The notes: generated by a model from the sequence alone, not told the origin. DNA of 64,000 nt from Lachnospiraceae bacterium AC2029 (GCA_000703065.1 JNLK01000001.1:124001-188000); one strand, 5' to 3'; shown: positions 19,769-29,876, numbered from the stretch's first letter. Numbers and translations: made by a program.

Positions 19769-21655
19769 CTAACGGATCCGCAGGGCACGGACGGCATTCA
19801 GCACAGCCAGCACCATGACTCCCACGTCCGCGAAAATGGCGATCCACATATTGGCAATCCCCAGAGCGCCCATGATCAGACAGAGCACCTTCACACCGAT
19901 GGCGAAAATGATGTTCTGATGTACGATCCCCAGAGTCTTTCTTGAGATCCGGAGCGCCAGTGACAGTTTTGCCGGGTCATCATCCATCAGGACGATATCC
20001 GCCGCCTCGATGGCTGCATCCGAGCCCATGGCACCCATGGCGATTCCGATATCCGCACGGGAAAGCACCGGTGCATCATTGATGCCGTCACCCACAAAGG
20101 CCAGTTTCTCCTTCCCGCTCTTCTCCTCCAGCAGACCCTCCACCCGGGACACCTTATCCTGTGGAAGCAGTTCCGCACAGACCTCGGAGATGTTCAGTTC
20201 CTTCGCCACACGCTCTGCCACAACCTGTGTATCCCCTGTCAGCATCACGGTACGGATCCCCTGCTCCTGCAGCTCCTTCATGGCAGCTGCCGAGGTGGGA
20301 CGTACCACATCGGAAATGATGATGTGTCCGGCATAGATACCGTCCACGGCCACATGACAAATGGTACCGCTCGGAGCCTCTTCTGCCGCAGTCGCGCCTT
20401 CCTTCTCCATGAGACGAAGATTTCCCACAGCCACACGATGTCCTTCTACAGTTGCGATCACGCCGTGTCCGGCTAGTTCCTGAATATCACTGACCAGCGC
20501 AGGATCCAGCCGTCTCTCCTCCGCCGCTTCATAGGCCTTCCGGATGGAAAGACTGATAGGATGGCCTGAGGCAGACTCCGCGTGTGCCGCGATCCGAAGC
20601 AGCTCCTCTTCACTGAGGTCACCCGTCGGGAAGCAGCCCACCACTTCAAATACACCCTTTGTAAGGGTACCTGTCTTATCCAGAACCACGATCCTTGTAT
20701 CCGCCAATGCTTCCAGATAATTGGAACCCTTCACCAGGATCCCTTTGGAGCTGGCACAGCCGATCCCGCCGAAGAAGCTGAGAGGAACCGAGATCACCAC
20801 TGCACAGGGGCAGCTGATGACCAGGAAGGTCAGTGCTCTCGAAACCCAGTCGCCCCAGTCCGGAGAAGCTCCGAACAACATGCGGAACAGCGGTGGAAGC
20901 AGCGCCAGTGCCAGTGCACTGCAGCATACGATAGGTGTATAGACTCTGGCGAACCGGGAGATGAAATTCTCCGCCTTCGCCTTCTTCATACTGGAATTCT
21001 CCACCAGATCCAGGATCTTGGATACGGTGGACTCTCCGAATTCTTTGGTGGTTTCGATGTGAAGCTGACCGTCCAGCGCGATGCAGCCACTGATCACTTC
21101 CTCGCCGGTATGCACTCTTCTCGGAACCGACTCACCGGTCAGTGCCACGGTATCCAGTGCAGAGCTTCCCACGATCACTCTGCCGTCGATGGGAACCTTC
21201 TCTCCCGGATTGACCACGATGGTTGCTCCGATCTCCACATCATCCGGGTCCACCTTCTCCGTGGAACCGTCTTCAGACAGAAGATTGGCGTAATCCGGAC
21301 GGATATCCATCAAGGCCGCGATATTCTGCCGGCTCTTTCCGACCGCTATGCTCTGGAACAGCTCACCGATCTGGTAGAACAGCATAACCGCCACACCTTC
21401 CAGACATTCGCCCAGGCAGAAGGCACCTACGGTGGCAACCGCCATCAGGAAATTCTCATCAAATACCTGTCCGTTCCGGATCCCCTTCAGGGACTTAAGC
21501 AGCACATCATATCCCACGACAAAATACGGCACAAGATACAGCAGGATCTCACACCATTTCGGTGCCTCCCATAAATGAAACAGCACCAACAGCCCCGCTA
21601 CAAGAAGGGCGGCAACGATGATCCGTAGCAGATTTTTTCGCTGCTTCTTTGTCAT
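19769..21655 (-). CDS. Zn/Cd/Pb-type heavy-metal P-type ATPase
   Basis: A 628-residue P1B-type ATPase that exports heavy-metal cations using ATP. The actuator loop TGES (173-176), the transmembrane metal site CPC in SCPCAVVIS (282-284), the phosphorylation site DKTGT (326-330), the SGHPIS nucleotide motif and GDGINDAP are all present. It lacks the usual N-terminal metal-binding domain, which is instead encoded by the overlapping upstream gene (ATGA, 4 bases). Operon control by an ArsR protein with a zinc-type site suggests ZntA/CadA-like zinc or cadmium export rather than copper. Confidence 0.93.
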   Translation of the reverse strand: MTKKQRKNLLRIIVAALLVAGLLVLFHLWEAPKWCEILLYLVPYFVVGYDVLLKSLKGIRNGQVFDENFLMAVATVGAFCLGECLEGVAVMLFYQIGELFQSIAVGKSRQNIAALMDIRPDYANLLSEDGSTEKVDPDDVEIGATIVVNPGEKVPIDGRVIVGSSALDTVALTGESVPRRVHTGEEVISGCIALDGQLHIETTKEFGESTVSKILDLVENSSMKKAKAENFISRFARVYTPIVCCSALALALLPPLFRMLFGASPDWGDWVSRALTFLVISCPCAVVISVPLSFFGGIGCASSKGILVKGSNYLEALADTRIVVLDKTGTLTKGVFEVVGCFPTGDLSEEELLRIAAHAESASGHPISLSIRKAYEAAEERRLDPALVSDIQELAGHGVIATVEGHRVAVGNLRLMEKEGATAAEEAPSGTICHVAVDGIYAGHIIISDVVRPTSAAAMKELQEQGIRTVMLTGDTQVVAERVAKELNISEVCAELLPQDKVSRVEGLLEEKSGKEKLAFVGDGINDAPVLSRADIGIAMGAMGSDAAIEAADIVLMDDDPAKLSLALRISRKTLGIVHQNIIFAIGVKVLCLIMGALGIANMWIAIFADVGVMVLAVLNAVRALRIR

Positions 21656-21870
21656 AGAATGATCTCCATATCATCTTCGATCTTCTTCACATTCTTACGC
21701 GCTTCCTGCATGACCGCATCCGGATCCGCTCCCTCTTCAAACTCCACCTTCACCTTCAGTGTCATGAAGCTTAAGGTCGCATCCTTTACTCCCTTTGTCG
21801 CCCGGATCGCATCCTGCATCTTCTCGGCACATGCCGCACAGTCAACCTCGATCTTATATGTCTTCTTCAT
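21652..21870 (-). CDS. Heavy-metal-associated (HMA) domain protein
   Basis: A 72-residue HMA-fold protein with the metal-binding CAAC motif at Cys11-Cys14. It would bind a soft or borderline metal in the cytoplasm and hand it to the ATPase encoded next; the two genes overlap by four bases, so translation is coupled. In effect it is the ATPase's detached N-terminal domain. GGAG precedes the start. Confidence 0.9.
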   Translation of the reverse strand: MKKTYKIEVDCAACAEKMQDAIRATKGVKDATLSFMTLKVKVEFEEGADPDAVMQEARKNVKKIEDDMEIIL

Positions 21871-21952
21871 AGCTGTTCTCCTTCATTTCATATTATCATC
21901 AGGCCACGCCGATTTCTGCGAACGAAATCCTGTCCGTCCGTGCAAGGCTTAT

Positions 21953-22315
21953 TTACTCCTCCACATGCTCCATCCCAAGACTCAGGATCATTCGCACATG
22001 CTCGTCATCCAGCGAATAGAAAATGGTCTTCCCTTCCCTGCGGAACTTCACCAGCTTCGCGTCCTTCAGGATCCGCAGCTGATGGCTGACGGATGACTGG
22101 GACAGATTCAGGATCGATGCCATATCACTCACACAAAGCTCCGTATCAAACAGAGAATACAGGATCTTGATCCTGGTGGAATCCCCGAAGATCTTGAAGA
22201 GTTCCGACAGATCGTACAGATACTCATCCTCCGGCTGATTGGCCTTTACCTGTTCCACCAGCTCCTCATGAGCCGCAATATACTCCCTCGTTCCTTCCTT
22301 TAATTTTTCTTCCAT
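21953..22315 (-). CDS. ArsR/SmtB-family metal-sensing repressor
   Basis: A 120-residue winged-helix repressor. The recognition helix region reads LNLSQSSVSHQLRILKDA. The helix alpha-5 zinc site pattern D-x-H-x10-H-x2-E is complete at Asp104, His106, His117 and Glu120. The alpha-3 cysteine box of CadC relatives (ELCVCD) is ELCVSD here, so one ligand is missing. A zinc-responsive, SmtB-like sensor is therefore more likely than a cadmium/lead sensor. The start at 22315 has GGGAGG before it. It is first in the operon with the HMA and ATPase genes and is expected to repress it, including itself. Confidence 0.92.
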   Translation of the reverse strand: MEEKLKEGTREYIAAHEELVEQVKANQPEDEYLYDLSELFKIFGDSTRIKILYSLFDTELCVSDMASILNLSQSSVSHQLRILKDAKLVKFRREGKTIFYSLDDEHVRMILSLGMEHVEE

Positions 22316-22360
22316 GCTTTTCCTCCCGGTACGTATTACTCCCTTAATGAAACGGCATAT

Positions 22361-22398
22361 CATATGAATACCCTTTCATATGAAAGTATATTCATATG
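22361..22398 (-). promoter_or_regulatory. Two overlapping ArsR-type palindromic operators
   Basis: CATATGAA-6-TTCATATG at 22361-22382 and an identical-arm copy at 22377-22398 share one half-site, giving three regularly spaced half-sites. The second covers the -10 element and part of the spacer of the operon promoter. Confidence 0.88.
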
Positions 22399-22413
22399 AA
22401 CATGCTTTGTCAA
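22385..22413 (-). promoter_or_regulatory. Promoter of the metal-efflux operon
   Basis: Minus-strand TTGACA, 17-bp spacer, TATACT. A perfect -35 and spacing, with the -10 buried in the operator, as expected for metal-inducible derepression. Confidence 0.9.
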
Positions 22414-22472
22414 GTCATTTTTTGAAAAATACGGAGAAAGTGCCTGCATGTGAAATGTATCTCCGGCGAAGG

Positions 22473-22503
22473 AAAAGCGGGAGCACCTTCCGTACTCCCG
22501 CTT
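22473..22503 (-). terminator. Terminator of the metal-uptake operon
   Basis: Stem AAGCGGGAG/CTCCCGCTT with an inner 3-bp extension, followed by TTTTCC on the minus strand, 70 bases past the lipoprotein stop. Confidence 0.8.
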
Positions 22504-22574
22504 CTCTCATATGTATCTGTACCGGTCTCCATCGGTAATGACCATGCTCTGACTCAGTCAAAGAACGGAATCTC

Positions 22575-23288
22575 TTAATCCGCTCTCGCTGCTGTATCCG
22601 TCGGCTCCACCACAACCTTCATGGTTGCATCCTTCACACGGCTGTACAGGAAATCCGGATCCTCCGGTTCCGTATAGGTCTCATAGACGCCGATCACTTC
22701 CACCTCGGTCCCGTCCTCGGGATACTCACTGAGTTCATGGCTTCCGTCTCCCCACACAAATTCCAGTCCCTGTGCACAGCATTGGGTCGCATCCTTGATG
22801 ATCACATAATGATAGGTCAGATTGGTGGCGCTGGAACTGGCCGTTGTATAAGCCCCCCGCATCTTGATCTTCTTTCCCACATAATCATCCGGCGAATTAT
22901 ATACCATGTCCGACACGGTGGCATAGACCATATCGCTGCTCATCACGGTCAGGTCGATATCCACGGATGCATCCGGAGTGTCAATATAGGACTCCCGGAT
23001 TTCTTCCATCATATCCTTCTTCTCCGTGGTGGCCTCCGTGAATTTCTTCTTCGTATCCGCTTCTGTCGAAGGATCCTGCTCCGTCACAATCTCGGTCGTC
23101 GCAGTGGTTGCCGCCTCCGTGGGCTGCTCTGCCGTCTTCGCCTCCTCCTTCTGGATCTGGCTTTCAATGGCCCCCTCCACCGCATTCTTCGACTGCATCT
23201 CACGGTTTCCTTCGCTCCCGCACCCGGATGCACAGATCAGCATCGCAGCCAGCACAGACGCCATAACCTTTTTCTTCATCTTCATCAT
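22575..23288 (-). CDS. Lipoprotein with OB-fold-like domain in metal-uptake operon
   Basis: A 237-residue lipoprotein. The signal ends in the lipobox CASG-C (Cys about 23), followed by a Thr/Glu/Ala-rich linker to about residue 110 and a beta-rich C-terminal domain. The domain starts SPDDYVGKKIKMRGAY and holds a CC pair (DATQCCAQGLEF). This resembles the C-terminal part of the COG3689/YcgQ-type proteins that accompany zinc transport genes; this link is from memory and uncertain. GGAGGTGA overlaps the end of the preceding permease gene, so it belongs to that operon. It could bind metal outside the membrane; it does not look like a ZnuA/TroA binding protein. Confidence 0.7.
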   Translation of the reverse strand: MMKMKKKVMASVLAAMLICASGCGSEGNREMQSKNAVEGAIESQIQKEEAKTAEQPTEAATTATTEIVTEQDPSTEADTKKKFTEATTEKKDMMEEIRESYIDTPDASVDIDLTVMSSDMVYATVSDMVYNSPDDYVGKKIKMRGAYTTASSSATNLTYHYVIIKDATQCCAQGLEFVWGDGSHELSEYPEDGTEVEVIGVYETYTEPEDPDFLYSRVKDATMKVVVEPTDTAARAD

Positions 23289-23297
23289 TTGTATTCG

Positions 23298-24155
23298 TCA
23301 CCTCCGAAGGATCCTGCCCAGCAACAGGCAGATACCGTAAACGACCATATCCACGGTCACGATGGTTGCACCCACCGGTGTGGAGAACAGAATGGAGATC
23401 AGCATACCCAGCAGTGCCGCAAAAACGGAAATGATCGCGGAAAGGGTAACCACACCCCGAAACGTATACATGAGCCGCATGGCCGACAGTGCAGGGAAAA
23501 TGACCAGCGCGGAGATCAGCAGAGATCCGACCAGGTTCATTTCCAGAACAATGATCACGGCTATGATGATCGCAATGATCAGATTATAGGTCCGTGCAGG
23601 CATCCCCGTAGCGCGGACAAAATTCTCGTCAAATGTAACGGCGAAGATCCTATTGTAAAGAAGAACGTACAGCAGGATCACGACCGCGGAAAGAATAATG
23701 CTGATCGTAACCTCCGTACCCGTAAGCGTCAGGATGGATGCAGATCCGAAAAGCGTCGTACATACATCCCCTGATACATTGGAGGAACTTGACGGGAAAA
23801 CATTCATGATCATGTATCCCAAAGCCAGCGCACTGACAGACACCATGGCGATGGCGGCATCCCCCTTTACTCTTGCCTTCTCTCCGGTCTGCAGAAGCAG
23901 CACCGCCGCCAGAATGGTAAGCGGCATTACAAGGATCATGTTGTTGGTCAGATTCAGTACCGTCGCAACCGCCATGACGCCGAAGGCCACGTGAGAAAGA
24001 CCGTCCCCGATAAAGGCATAGCGCTTCAGCACCAGTGTCACACCGAGAAGTGAGGAACAAAGTGCCACCAGGCAGCCGACGATCAGCGCATAACGAACGA
24101 AAGGATATTCCCAGTAATAACTGAGTTTCTCCCAGATAGACATTCCATCTGTCAT
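23298..24155 (-). CDS. Metal ABC transporter permease (ZnuB/TroC family)
   Basis: A 285-residue integral membrane protein with about eight or nine hydrophobic segments and the ABC-3 family features, for example LVALCSSLLGVTLVLKRYAF near the N-terminus and GDGLSHVAFG. It forms the channel of a zinc or manganese importer with the ATPase encoded just upstream (ATGA overlap). GGGAGGAG precedes the start. No substrate-binding protein gene of the usual type is next to it. Confidence 0.9.
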   Translation of the reverse strand: MTDGMSIWEKLSYYWEYPFVRYALIVGCLVALCSSLLGVTLVLKRYAFIGDGLSHVAFGVMAVATVLNLTNNMILVMPLTILAAVLLLQTGEKARVKGDAAIAMVSVSALALGYMIMNVFPSSSSNVSGDVCTTLFGSASILTLTGTEVTISIILSAVVILLYVLLYNRIFAVTFDENFVRATGMPARTYNLIIAIIIAVIIVLEMNLVGSLLISALVIFPALSAMRLMYTFRGVVTLSAIISVFAALLGMLISILFSTPVGATIVTVDMVVYGICLLLGRILRR

Positions 24156-24895
24156 GCCTTCTCCTCCCTTCCGGAAGTCTCCGTCTTTTCGGTGCCGTTC
24201 AAAGCCCCGTCAAAGACCTTCCATGCATCCGACCGGAGGTAATCCCGGGTCGTTCCGAAAAACAGCTGATGTCTGCCCAGATGAAGGATATGACTCGCAT
24301 ACCGGGTTGCCATCTCTATATCGTGGGAGATCATGATCACAGTCACTCCCTCACTGTTCAGTCTCCGGATCAGTTCATACATTTCCGCCGTCACCTTCGG
24401 ATCCAGGCCGCTGACCGGCTCATCCAGAAGGATCAGCTTCTCCGTTGCCACGAGCGCCCTGGAAAGCAGGACTCTCTGCTGCTGTCCGCCGGAAAGATTC
24501 CGGTAGCATTTATTCCGAAATCCCCATATACCGAGACGTTTCATGGATTTTTTTGCACGCTGACGCTCTTCTTTTCCATAGAACGGGTGCCAGCTGCAGT
24601 TGGACAGATTGCCCGAGAGCACGATCTCATAGACCGACGCGGGAAAATCCATCTGCACGACGGTCTGCTGCGGAAGATAACCCAGGTCCTTCCGGGTGAT
24701 CCCGTCCCCGAACAGCACATCGCCTCCCATGGGATTATTCAGTTTCAGGATGGTCTTCATCAGAGTAGACTTGCCTGCGCCGTTCTCTCCCACGATGCAG
24801 AGATAATCCCCTTTTCCCACGGAGAAGTTGATCCCCTCTGTCACGACGCGACCGTCATAACCCAATGTCAGATCCTTACATGTGATATATGCCAA
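24152..24895 (-). CDS. Metal ABC transporter ATP-binding protein (ZnuC family)
   Basis: A 247-residue ABC ATPase: Walker A GENGAGKST, the signature LSGGQQQRVLLSRAL, Walker B LILLDEP and the switch histidine in MISHDIEMA. It powers the permease encoded by the overlapping next gene. It begins two bases after the stop of the HD-hydrolase gene, so the two are co-transcribed. Zinc versus manganese cannot be decided from sequence alone. Confidence 0.92.
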   Translation of the reverse strand: MAYITCKDLTLGYDGRVVTEGINFSVGKGDYLCIVGENGAGKSTLMKTILKLNNPMGGDVLFGDGITRKDLGYLPQQTVVQMDFPASVYEIVLSGNLSNCSWHPFYGKEERQRAKKSMKRLGIWGFRNKCYRNLSGGQQQRVLLSRALVATEKLILLDEPVSGLDPKVTAEMYELIRRLNSEGVTVIMISHDIEMATRYASHILHLGRHQLFFGTTRDYLRSDAWKVFDGALNGTEKTETSGREEKA

Positions 24896-24897
24896 TG

Positions 24898-25332
24898 TTA
24901 TTCATCCTCCGTCAGGATACGAACTGCATTTTCGTATTTCCGATACCGCTCTTCATCCTTCTCTGTCCATTCCGGCAGCCGGGTACGATCCATATTATGC
25001 GCCAGGTCCGCCAGCTTCACGGTACGTGCCAGCGGGTTATCCTTCAGCCTCCGGACATAGTCCGTATAATCCATGCCCTCTCTGCGGGTCAGAAGCTCCA
25101 CCGCTTCCAGCTGTTCCTCGGTGAACCCCACTTCCCGGAGATCGGATACCGTAAGCTCGGAATCCTCCAGCACATCATGCAGAAGCGCCACTACACAGGC
25201 ATCCTCCGTTGTCATCTGTTCCGCCAGATGGACCGGATGCAGCACATACGGAAGTCCTGAACGGTCCTTCTGTCCTTCATGTGCCCGAAATGCGGTCAAA
25301 ACGGCCTTTTTTGTCAGCTCCGTGTAGATCAT
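24898..25332 (-). CDS. HD-domain hydrolase, small alarmone-hydrolase-like
   Basis: A 144-residue protein made of one HD phosphohydrolase domain of the RelA/SpoT type: HPVHLAE, ALLHDVLED and KLADLAHNM supply the metal-binding His and Asp residues. Standalone domains of this kind (Mesh1-like) hydrolyse (p)ppGpp or related nucleotides. AAGGAGG lies before the start. It is the first gene of an operon with the metal ABC importer, an unusual pairing given that the enzyme class needs a divalent metal, typically Mn(II). The exact substrate is an inference. Confidence 0.8.
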   Translation of the reverse strand: MIYTELTKKAVLTAFRAHEGQKDRSGLPYVLHPVHLAEQMTTEDACVVALLHDVLEDSELTVSDLREVGFTEEQLEAVELLTRREGMDYTDYVRRLKDNPLARTVKLADLAHNMDRTRLPEWTEKDEERYRKYENAVRILTEDE

Positions 25333-25361
25333 AGCTCCTCCTTTATCTTCCCATCTTTTCT

Positions 25362-25390
25362 ATTCTAATCATTTCTCTTCCGAATTGCAA
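25362..25390 (-). promoter_or_regulatory. Promoter of the HD/metal-uptake operon
   Basis: Minus-strand TTGCAA, 17-bp spacer, TAGAAT, 30 bases before the HD gene. An inverted repeat, AATCATTT at 25367-25374 and AAATGATT at 25389-25396, brackets the spacer and may be an operator. Confidence 0.65.
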
Positions 25391-25394
25391 ATGA

Positions 25395-26579
<1,185 letters not shown>

Positions 26580-26615
26580 GGCACCGCAATGCCACTTCAT
26601 TCGGAGGTGACCTCT

Positions 26616-27569
26616 ATGAAAAAGCATTTTACATTTCCCTCTACCGACCGTAAGACACAGATCCACGGTATTCTCTGGGATGACGAGACCAGGAAACCCA
26701 AGGCAGTGGTTCAGCTGATCCACGGCATGGTAGAATTTATCGACCGTTACGATAGCTTTGCTAAGTATCTGGTATCCCAGGGCTATGCAGTCGTCGGACA
26801 CGATCATCTGGGACACGGACAGTCCGTTACGGACGAGGAGAAGCTGGGATATATCGCCGAGGGAAACCCCGGCCGTATTCTGATCCAGGATATCCATCGT
26901 CTGCGTCTCTGTATGCAGACGAAATATGCAGGACTTCCCTACTTCATCCTGGGACACAGCATGGGCTCCTATCTGCTCCGCCGTTATCTCTCCACCCAGG
27001 GAGACGGTCTGACAGGCGCCATCATCATGGGAACCGGCCAGGAACCGGATGCTGCAACCACAGCCGGACTCGTTCTTGTCAAGTCCATGGCAAAGAAGTA
27101 TGGCTGGGAATATCGAAGCGTGAAGGTACTGAACCTGACCTACAATTCCAATTATAAGAAATATGATCTGACCGGCGAGGATCCGTCCAACAGCTGGCTG
27201 ACCAAGGACGAAGAGATCGTGAAGGCCTACTACAGAAATCCTCTCTGCACCTTCCTCTTCACCCTGAACGCCTTTGATGCACTCTTCTCAACCGTGCTCT
27301 TCACGAACCAGAAGAGAAATATCGGCGCTATCCCCAAGGAGCTCCCGATGCTTCTGGTATCCGGAGAGGATGACCCTGTGGGCGCACTGGGCAAGGGCGT
27401 AAAGAAGGTTTATGAGAAATATGTAAAGGCCGGTATCCGCGATGTGTCCTGCAAACTGTTCGAGGGCGACCGTCATGAGATCCTGAACGAGACGGACCGC
27501 GCAGTGGTGTATGATTACATCAGAGACTGGCTGGAAGGACATCTTCCCGAAGAAGGCTCAGCCGAATAA
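26616..27569 (+). CDS. Alpha/beta hydrolase, lysophospholipase type
   Basis: A 317-residue serine hydrolase of the monoacylglycerol-lipase/lysophospholipase group. The nucleophile elbow is GHSMGS, the acid lies in SGEDDPVG, and the histidine in EGDRHEILNE. The start at 26616 follows GGAGGTGA at 7 bases; an ATG nine codons earlier has no site. No signal peptide, so probably cytoplasmic. It may be read from the trpS promoter and ends at a clear terminator. Lipid substrate is inferred from family only. Confidence 0.88.
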   Translation: MKKHFTFPSTDRKTQIHGILWDDETRKPKAVVQLIHGMVEFIDRYDSFAKYLVSQGYAVVGHDHLGHGQSVTDEEKLGYIAEGNPGRILIQDIHRLRLCMQTKYAGLPYFILGHSMGSYLLRRYLSTQGDGLTGAIIMGTGQEPDAATTAGLVLVKSMAKKYGWEYRSVKVLNLTYNSNYKKYDLTGEDPSNSWLTKDEEIVKAYYRNPLCTFLFTLNAFDALFSTVLFTNQKRNIGAIPKELPMLLVSGEDDPVGALGKGVKKVYEKYVKAGIRDVSCKLFEGDRHEILNETDRAVVYDYIRDWLEGHLPEEGSAE

Positions 27570-27590
27570 ACATCAAGGCAGAAAAGAAAA

Positions 27591-27617
27591 GCAGGAGTGC
27601 ATGAAATGTACTCCTGC
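27591..27617 (+). terminator. Terminator after the alpha/beta hydrolase gene
   Basis: Stem GCAGGAGT/ACTCCTGC with a 3-bp inner extension, followed by ATTTCT, about 20 bases past the stop codon. Confidence 0.7.
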
Positions 27618-27628
27618 ATTTCTGATCC

Positions 27629-27692
27629 CATGACAGAGGGCCGGGTACAGTGTCACATTTTCATGTAACACTGTACCCGGCCCTCTGTCATG
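27629..27692. repeat. Long perfect palindrome, REP-like
   Basis: 25-bp perfect arms, 27629-27653 and 27668-27692, with the apex closed by ACAT-TTTC-ATGT. No T run follows on either strand. It lies between the convergent hydrolase and DegV genes. The apex sequence recurs at 37245-37288. Confidence 0.92.
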
Positions 27693-27712
27693 CTCTGTGT
27701 TGCCCTATTGGA

Positions 27713-28597
27713 TCAGTCCACTCTGGTCTGGCCCCAGAAGAACAGAGCCACCGTCCCCGGCCCTGTGTGGGAACCAACCGTTGCTCCGATCGGGAACAGC
27801 TGTACCCCGCCCTTGATATTCGGGAAGGTCTCTTCCACCATCCGCTTCATTTCCGCTCCTGTCTCCGGATCGGAATGAGAGATAAAACACTTTCCGGAAT
27901 AATTTACTCCGTCATCTGCCTGCTCGATCATCTTCTCCAGCTGACGCTTCAGGACCTTCTTCTTGGTCCGGATCTTCTCTCTCGGGATCAGACGTCCCTT
28001 GTAATCCACATTCAGCAGCGGGCAGATGGAAAGCACCTGTCCCACAAAGCCGGCGGTCTTGGATACACGTCCGCCGCGGATATAGAAGGTAAGATCCGTG
28101 GAGAAGAACCAGTGAACCAGGTTCAGCTTATGCTCCTCGGTCCATTTTGCAAGCTCTTCTACCGGAAGGCCCTCATCTCTCTTATCTGCGATCCCTTCCA
28201 TCAGAAGTCCGTAGCCGGAAGATGCGGCCATGGAGTCGATCACATAGATCTTTCTGTCCGGGAATTCATCTCTCAGCTGTTTCGCTGCGAGTACCGCTGC
28301 GTTATAGGTCCCTGATATTCCGGTGGAAAGTGTACAATGAAGGATATCCTTTCCTTCCGTAAGATATTTTCGGAAATGCTCCGTATATTCTACCAGTCCC
28401 ACCTGGGAGGTCTTTGCTTCCTCTCCCGCCAGCATACGCTCGTACAGTTCTTCCGGCTTCATGGATACCCAGAGATCATCCTTGTATTCCACACCGTTCA
28501 GACTGAAGGTGAAGCAAATGTATTTAAGATCTCTCTTCTCCATCCATTCCGGCGAAAGATCCGCCGCAGATTCACAACTTACGATATAGTCGGCCAT
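27713..28597 (-). CDS. DegV family fatty-acid-binding protein
   Basis: A 294-residue DegV-fold protein. These bind a fatty acid in a cleft and, as FakB proteins, can present it to the FakA kinase. The N-terminal SCESAADL region, the TSQVG segment and the STGISGTYNAA loop are characteristic, along with GGRVSKTAGFVG. AAGGAG lies 9 bases before the start. No FakA gene is nearby. The long palindrome begins 20 bases past the stop codon. Confidence 0.92.
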   Translation of the reverse strand: MADYIVSCESAADLSPEWMEKRDLKYICFTFSLNGVEYKDDLWVSMKPEELYERMLAGEEAKTSQVGLVEYTEHFRKYLTEGKDILHCTLSTGISGTYNAAVLAAKQLRDEFPDRKIYVIDSMAASSGYGLLMEGIADKRDEGLPVEELAKWTEEHKLNLVHWFFSTDLTFYIRGGRVSKTAGFVGQVLSICPLLNVDYKGRLIPREKIRTKKKVLKRQLEKMIEQADDGVNYSGKCFISHSDPETGAEMKRMVEETFPNIKGGVQLFPIGATVGSHTGPGTVALFFWGQTRVD

Positions 28598-28679
28598 ATC
28601 CTATACTCCTTATTCTATCAGACATGGTTTTAAAAACCTTACCAATTCTACCACAGGTTTCCTCATATCGCAACCGATT

Positions 28680-29849
28680 CTATTCACCTGCCGCGATCAG
28701 CGCATCCGCCAATGCCTCCAGTCCGGGAATATCCGAATCCTTCAGTGTAGAACGTATGGTCACCACCGGTTCCAGGACCTCAACTCCCTTCATGGGTTCC
28801 AGCAGCCCCTTCATGGTACGTGCCGCCGTCGGTCCCCAGGAGCCGTTCTCCAGGATGCCGACCTTGCGGTTCTGGAAGCCCTTATAACTAAGATGTGTCA
28901 GCAGATCGTGCATCGGGAGGAACACGCCTCCGTCATAGCTGGAGGCCGCCAGAACGATCCGGTCATGTCGGAAGGCATCCTCAACGATCTCAGCCATATC
29001 CTCTCTTGAGATCTCACTGACCACAACCCTTTCCTCTCCCTTTGCCAGGAGAAGCTCTTCCAGCTTCTTCGCGGCCTTCAGCGTATTTCCGTGAATGGAA
29101 GCCACCGCGATGAAGACGCCCTTGGATTCCGCTCTGTAGCTGCTCCAGGTGTCATAAAGCCCGATGTAGTATTCCAGATTCTCGGAAAGGATCGGTCCGT
29201 GCAGCGGAGCGATCACCTTGATATCCAATGCTGCCGCCTTCTTCAGGAGCATCTGTACCGGTGCCCCGTACTTTCCTACGATATTGAAATAGTATCTCCG
29301 TGCCTCGCAGGCCCAGTCCTCATCTGTATCCAGTGTTCCGAACTTTCCGAAGGCATCCGCAGCGAAGAACACCTTCTCCGACTGCTCGTAGGTCATCATT
29401 ACCTCCGGCCAGTGTACCATGGGCGCCAGGAAGAACTGCAGGGTGTGGCTTCCCAGAGAAAGAGTATCCCCTTCCTTTACCACAACCGTCTTTCCTTCCG
29501 TATCGATGGGATAAAACTGCGGAAGCATCTGGAATGTCTTCGCATTTCCCACCAGCTGAATCTCCGGATACAGGGAAATGAGCTTTGCAAGGCTTCCCGA
29601 ATGGTCCGGCTCCAGATGCTGGATCACAACATAGTCCGGCTTCCTTCCCGCCAGCTCGCGCTCCAGGTTCTCCAGCCACTCTTCTTCTCCCCGTTCATCC
29701 ACGGTATCCATGACGGCGATCTTCTCATCGATGATCAGGTAGGAATTATATGCCATGCCGTTCGGCACCTCATACTGACTTTCAAAAAGATCCAGGTCCT
29801 TATCATCCACCCCGATATACCGGATCGTATCCGTGATTTTAACCTCCAT
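28680..29849 (-). CDS. Flavodiiron protein (FprA type)
   Basis: A 389-residue flavodiiron oxidoreductase. The N-terminal metallo-beta-lactamase fold carries the diiron motif HLEPDH (His78, Glu80, Asp82, His83) and later GHxxH-type ligands; the C-terminal flavodoxin domain begins near 250 with IAVASIHGNTLKAA. Such enzymes reduce oxygen to water or nitric oxide to nitrous oxide and protect anaerobes. No rubredoxin domain is fused. GGGAGG lies before the start. It follows asnB with a 27-base gap, so both may be in one transcript. Confidence 0.92.
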   Translation of the reverse strand: MEVKITDTIRYIGVDDKDLDLFESQYEVPNGMAYNSYLIIDEKIAVMDTVDERGEEEWLENLERELAGRKPDYVVIQHLEPDHSGSLAKLISLYPEIQLVGNAKTFQMLPQFYPIDTEGKTVVVKEGDTLSLGSHTLQFFLAPMVHWPEVMMTYEQSEKVFFAADAFGKFGTLDTDEDWACEARRYYFNIVGKYGAPVQMLLKKAAALDIKVIAPLHGPILSENLEYYIGLYDTWSSYRAESKGVFIAVASIHGNTLKAAKKLEELLLAKGEERVVVSEISREDMAEIVEDAFRHDRIVLAASSYDGGVFLPMHDLLTHLSYKGFQNRKVGILENGSWGPTAARTMKGLLEPMKGVEVLEPVVTIRSTLKDSDIPGLEALADALIAAGE

Positions 29850-29876
29850 ATCCGTAACCTCCCTATGTATGAAATA

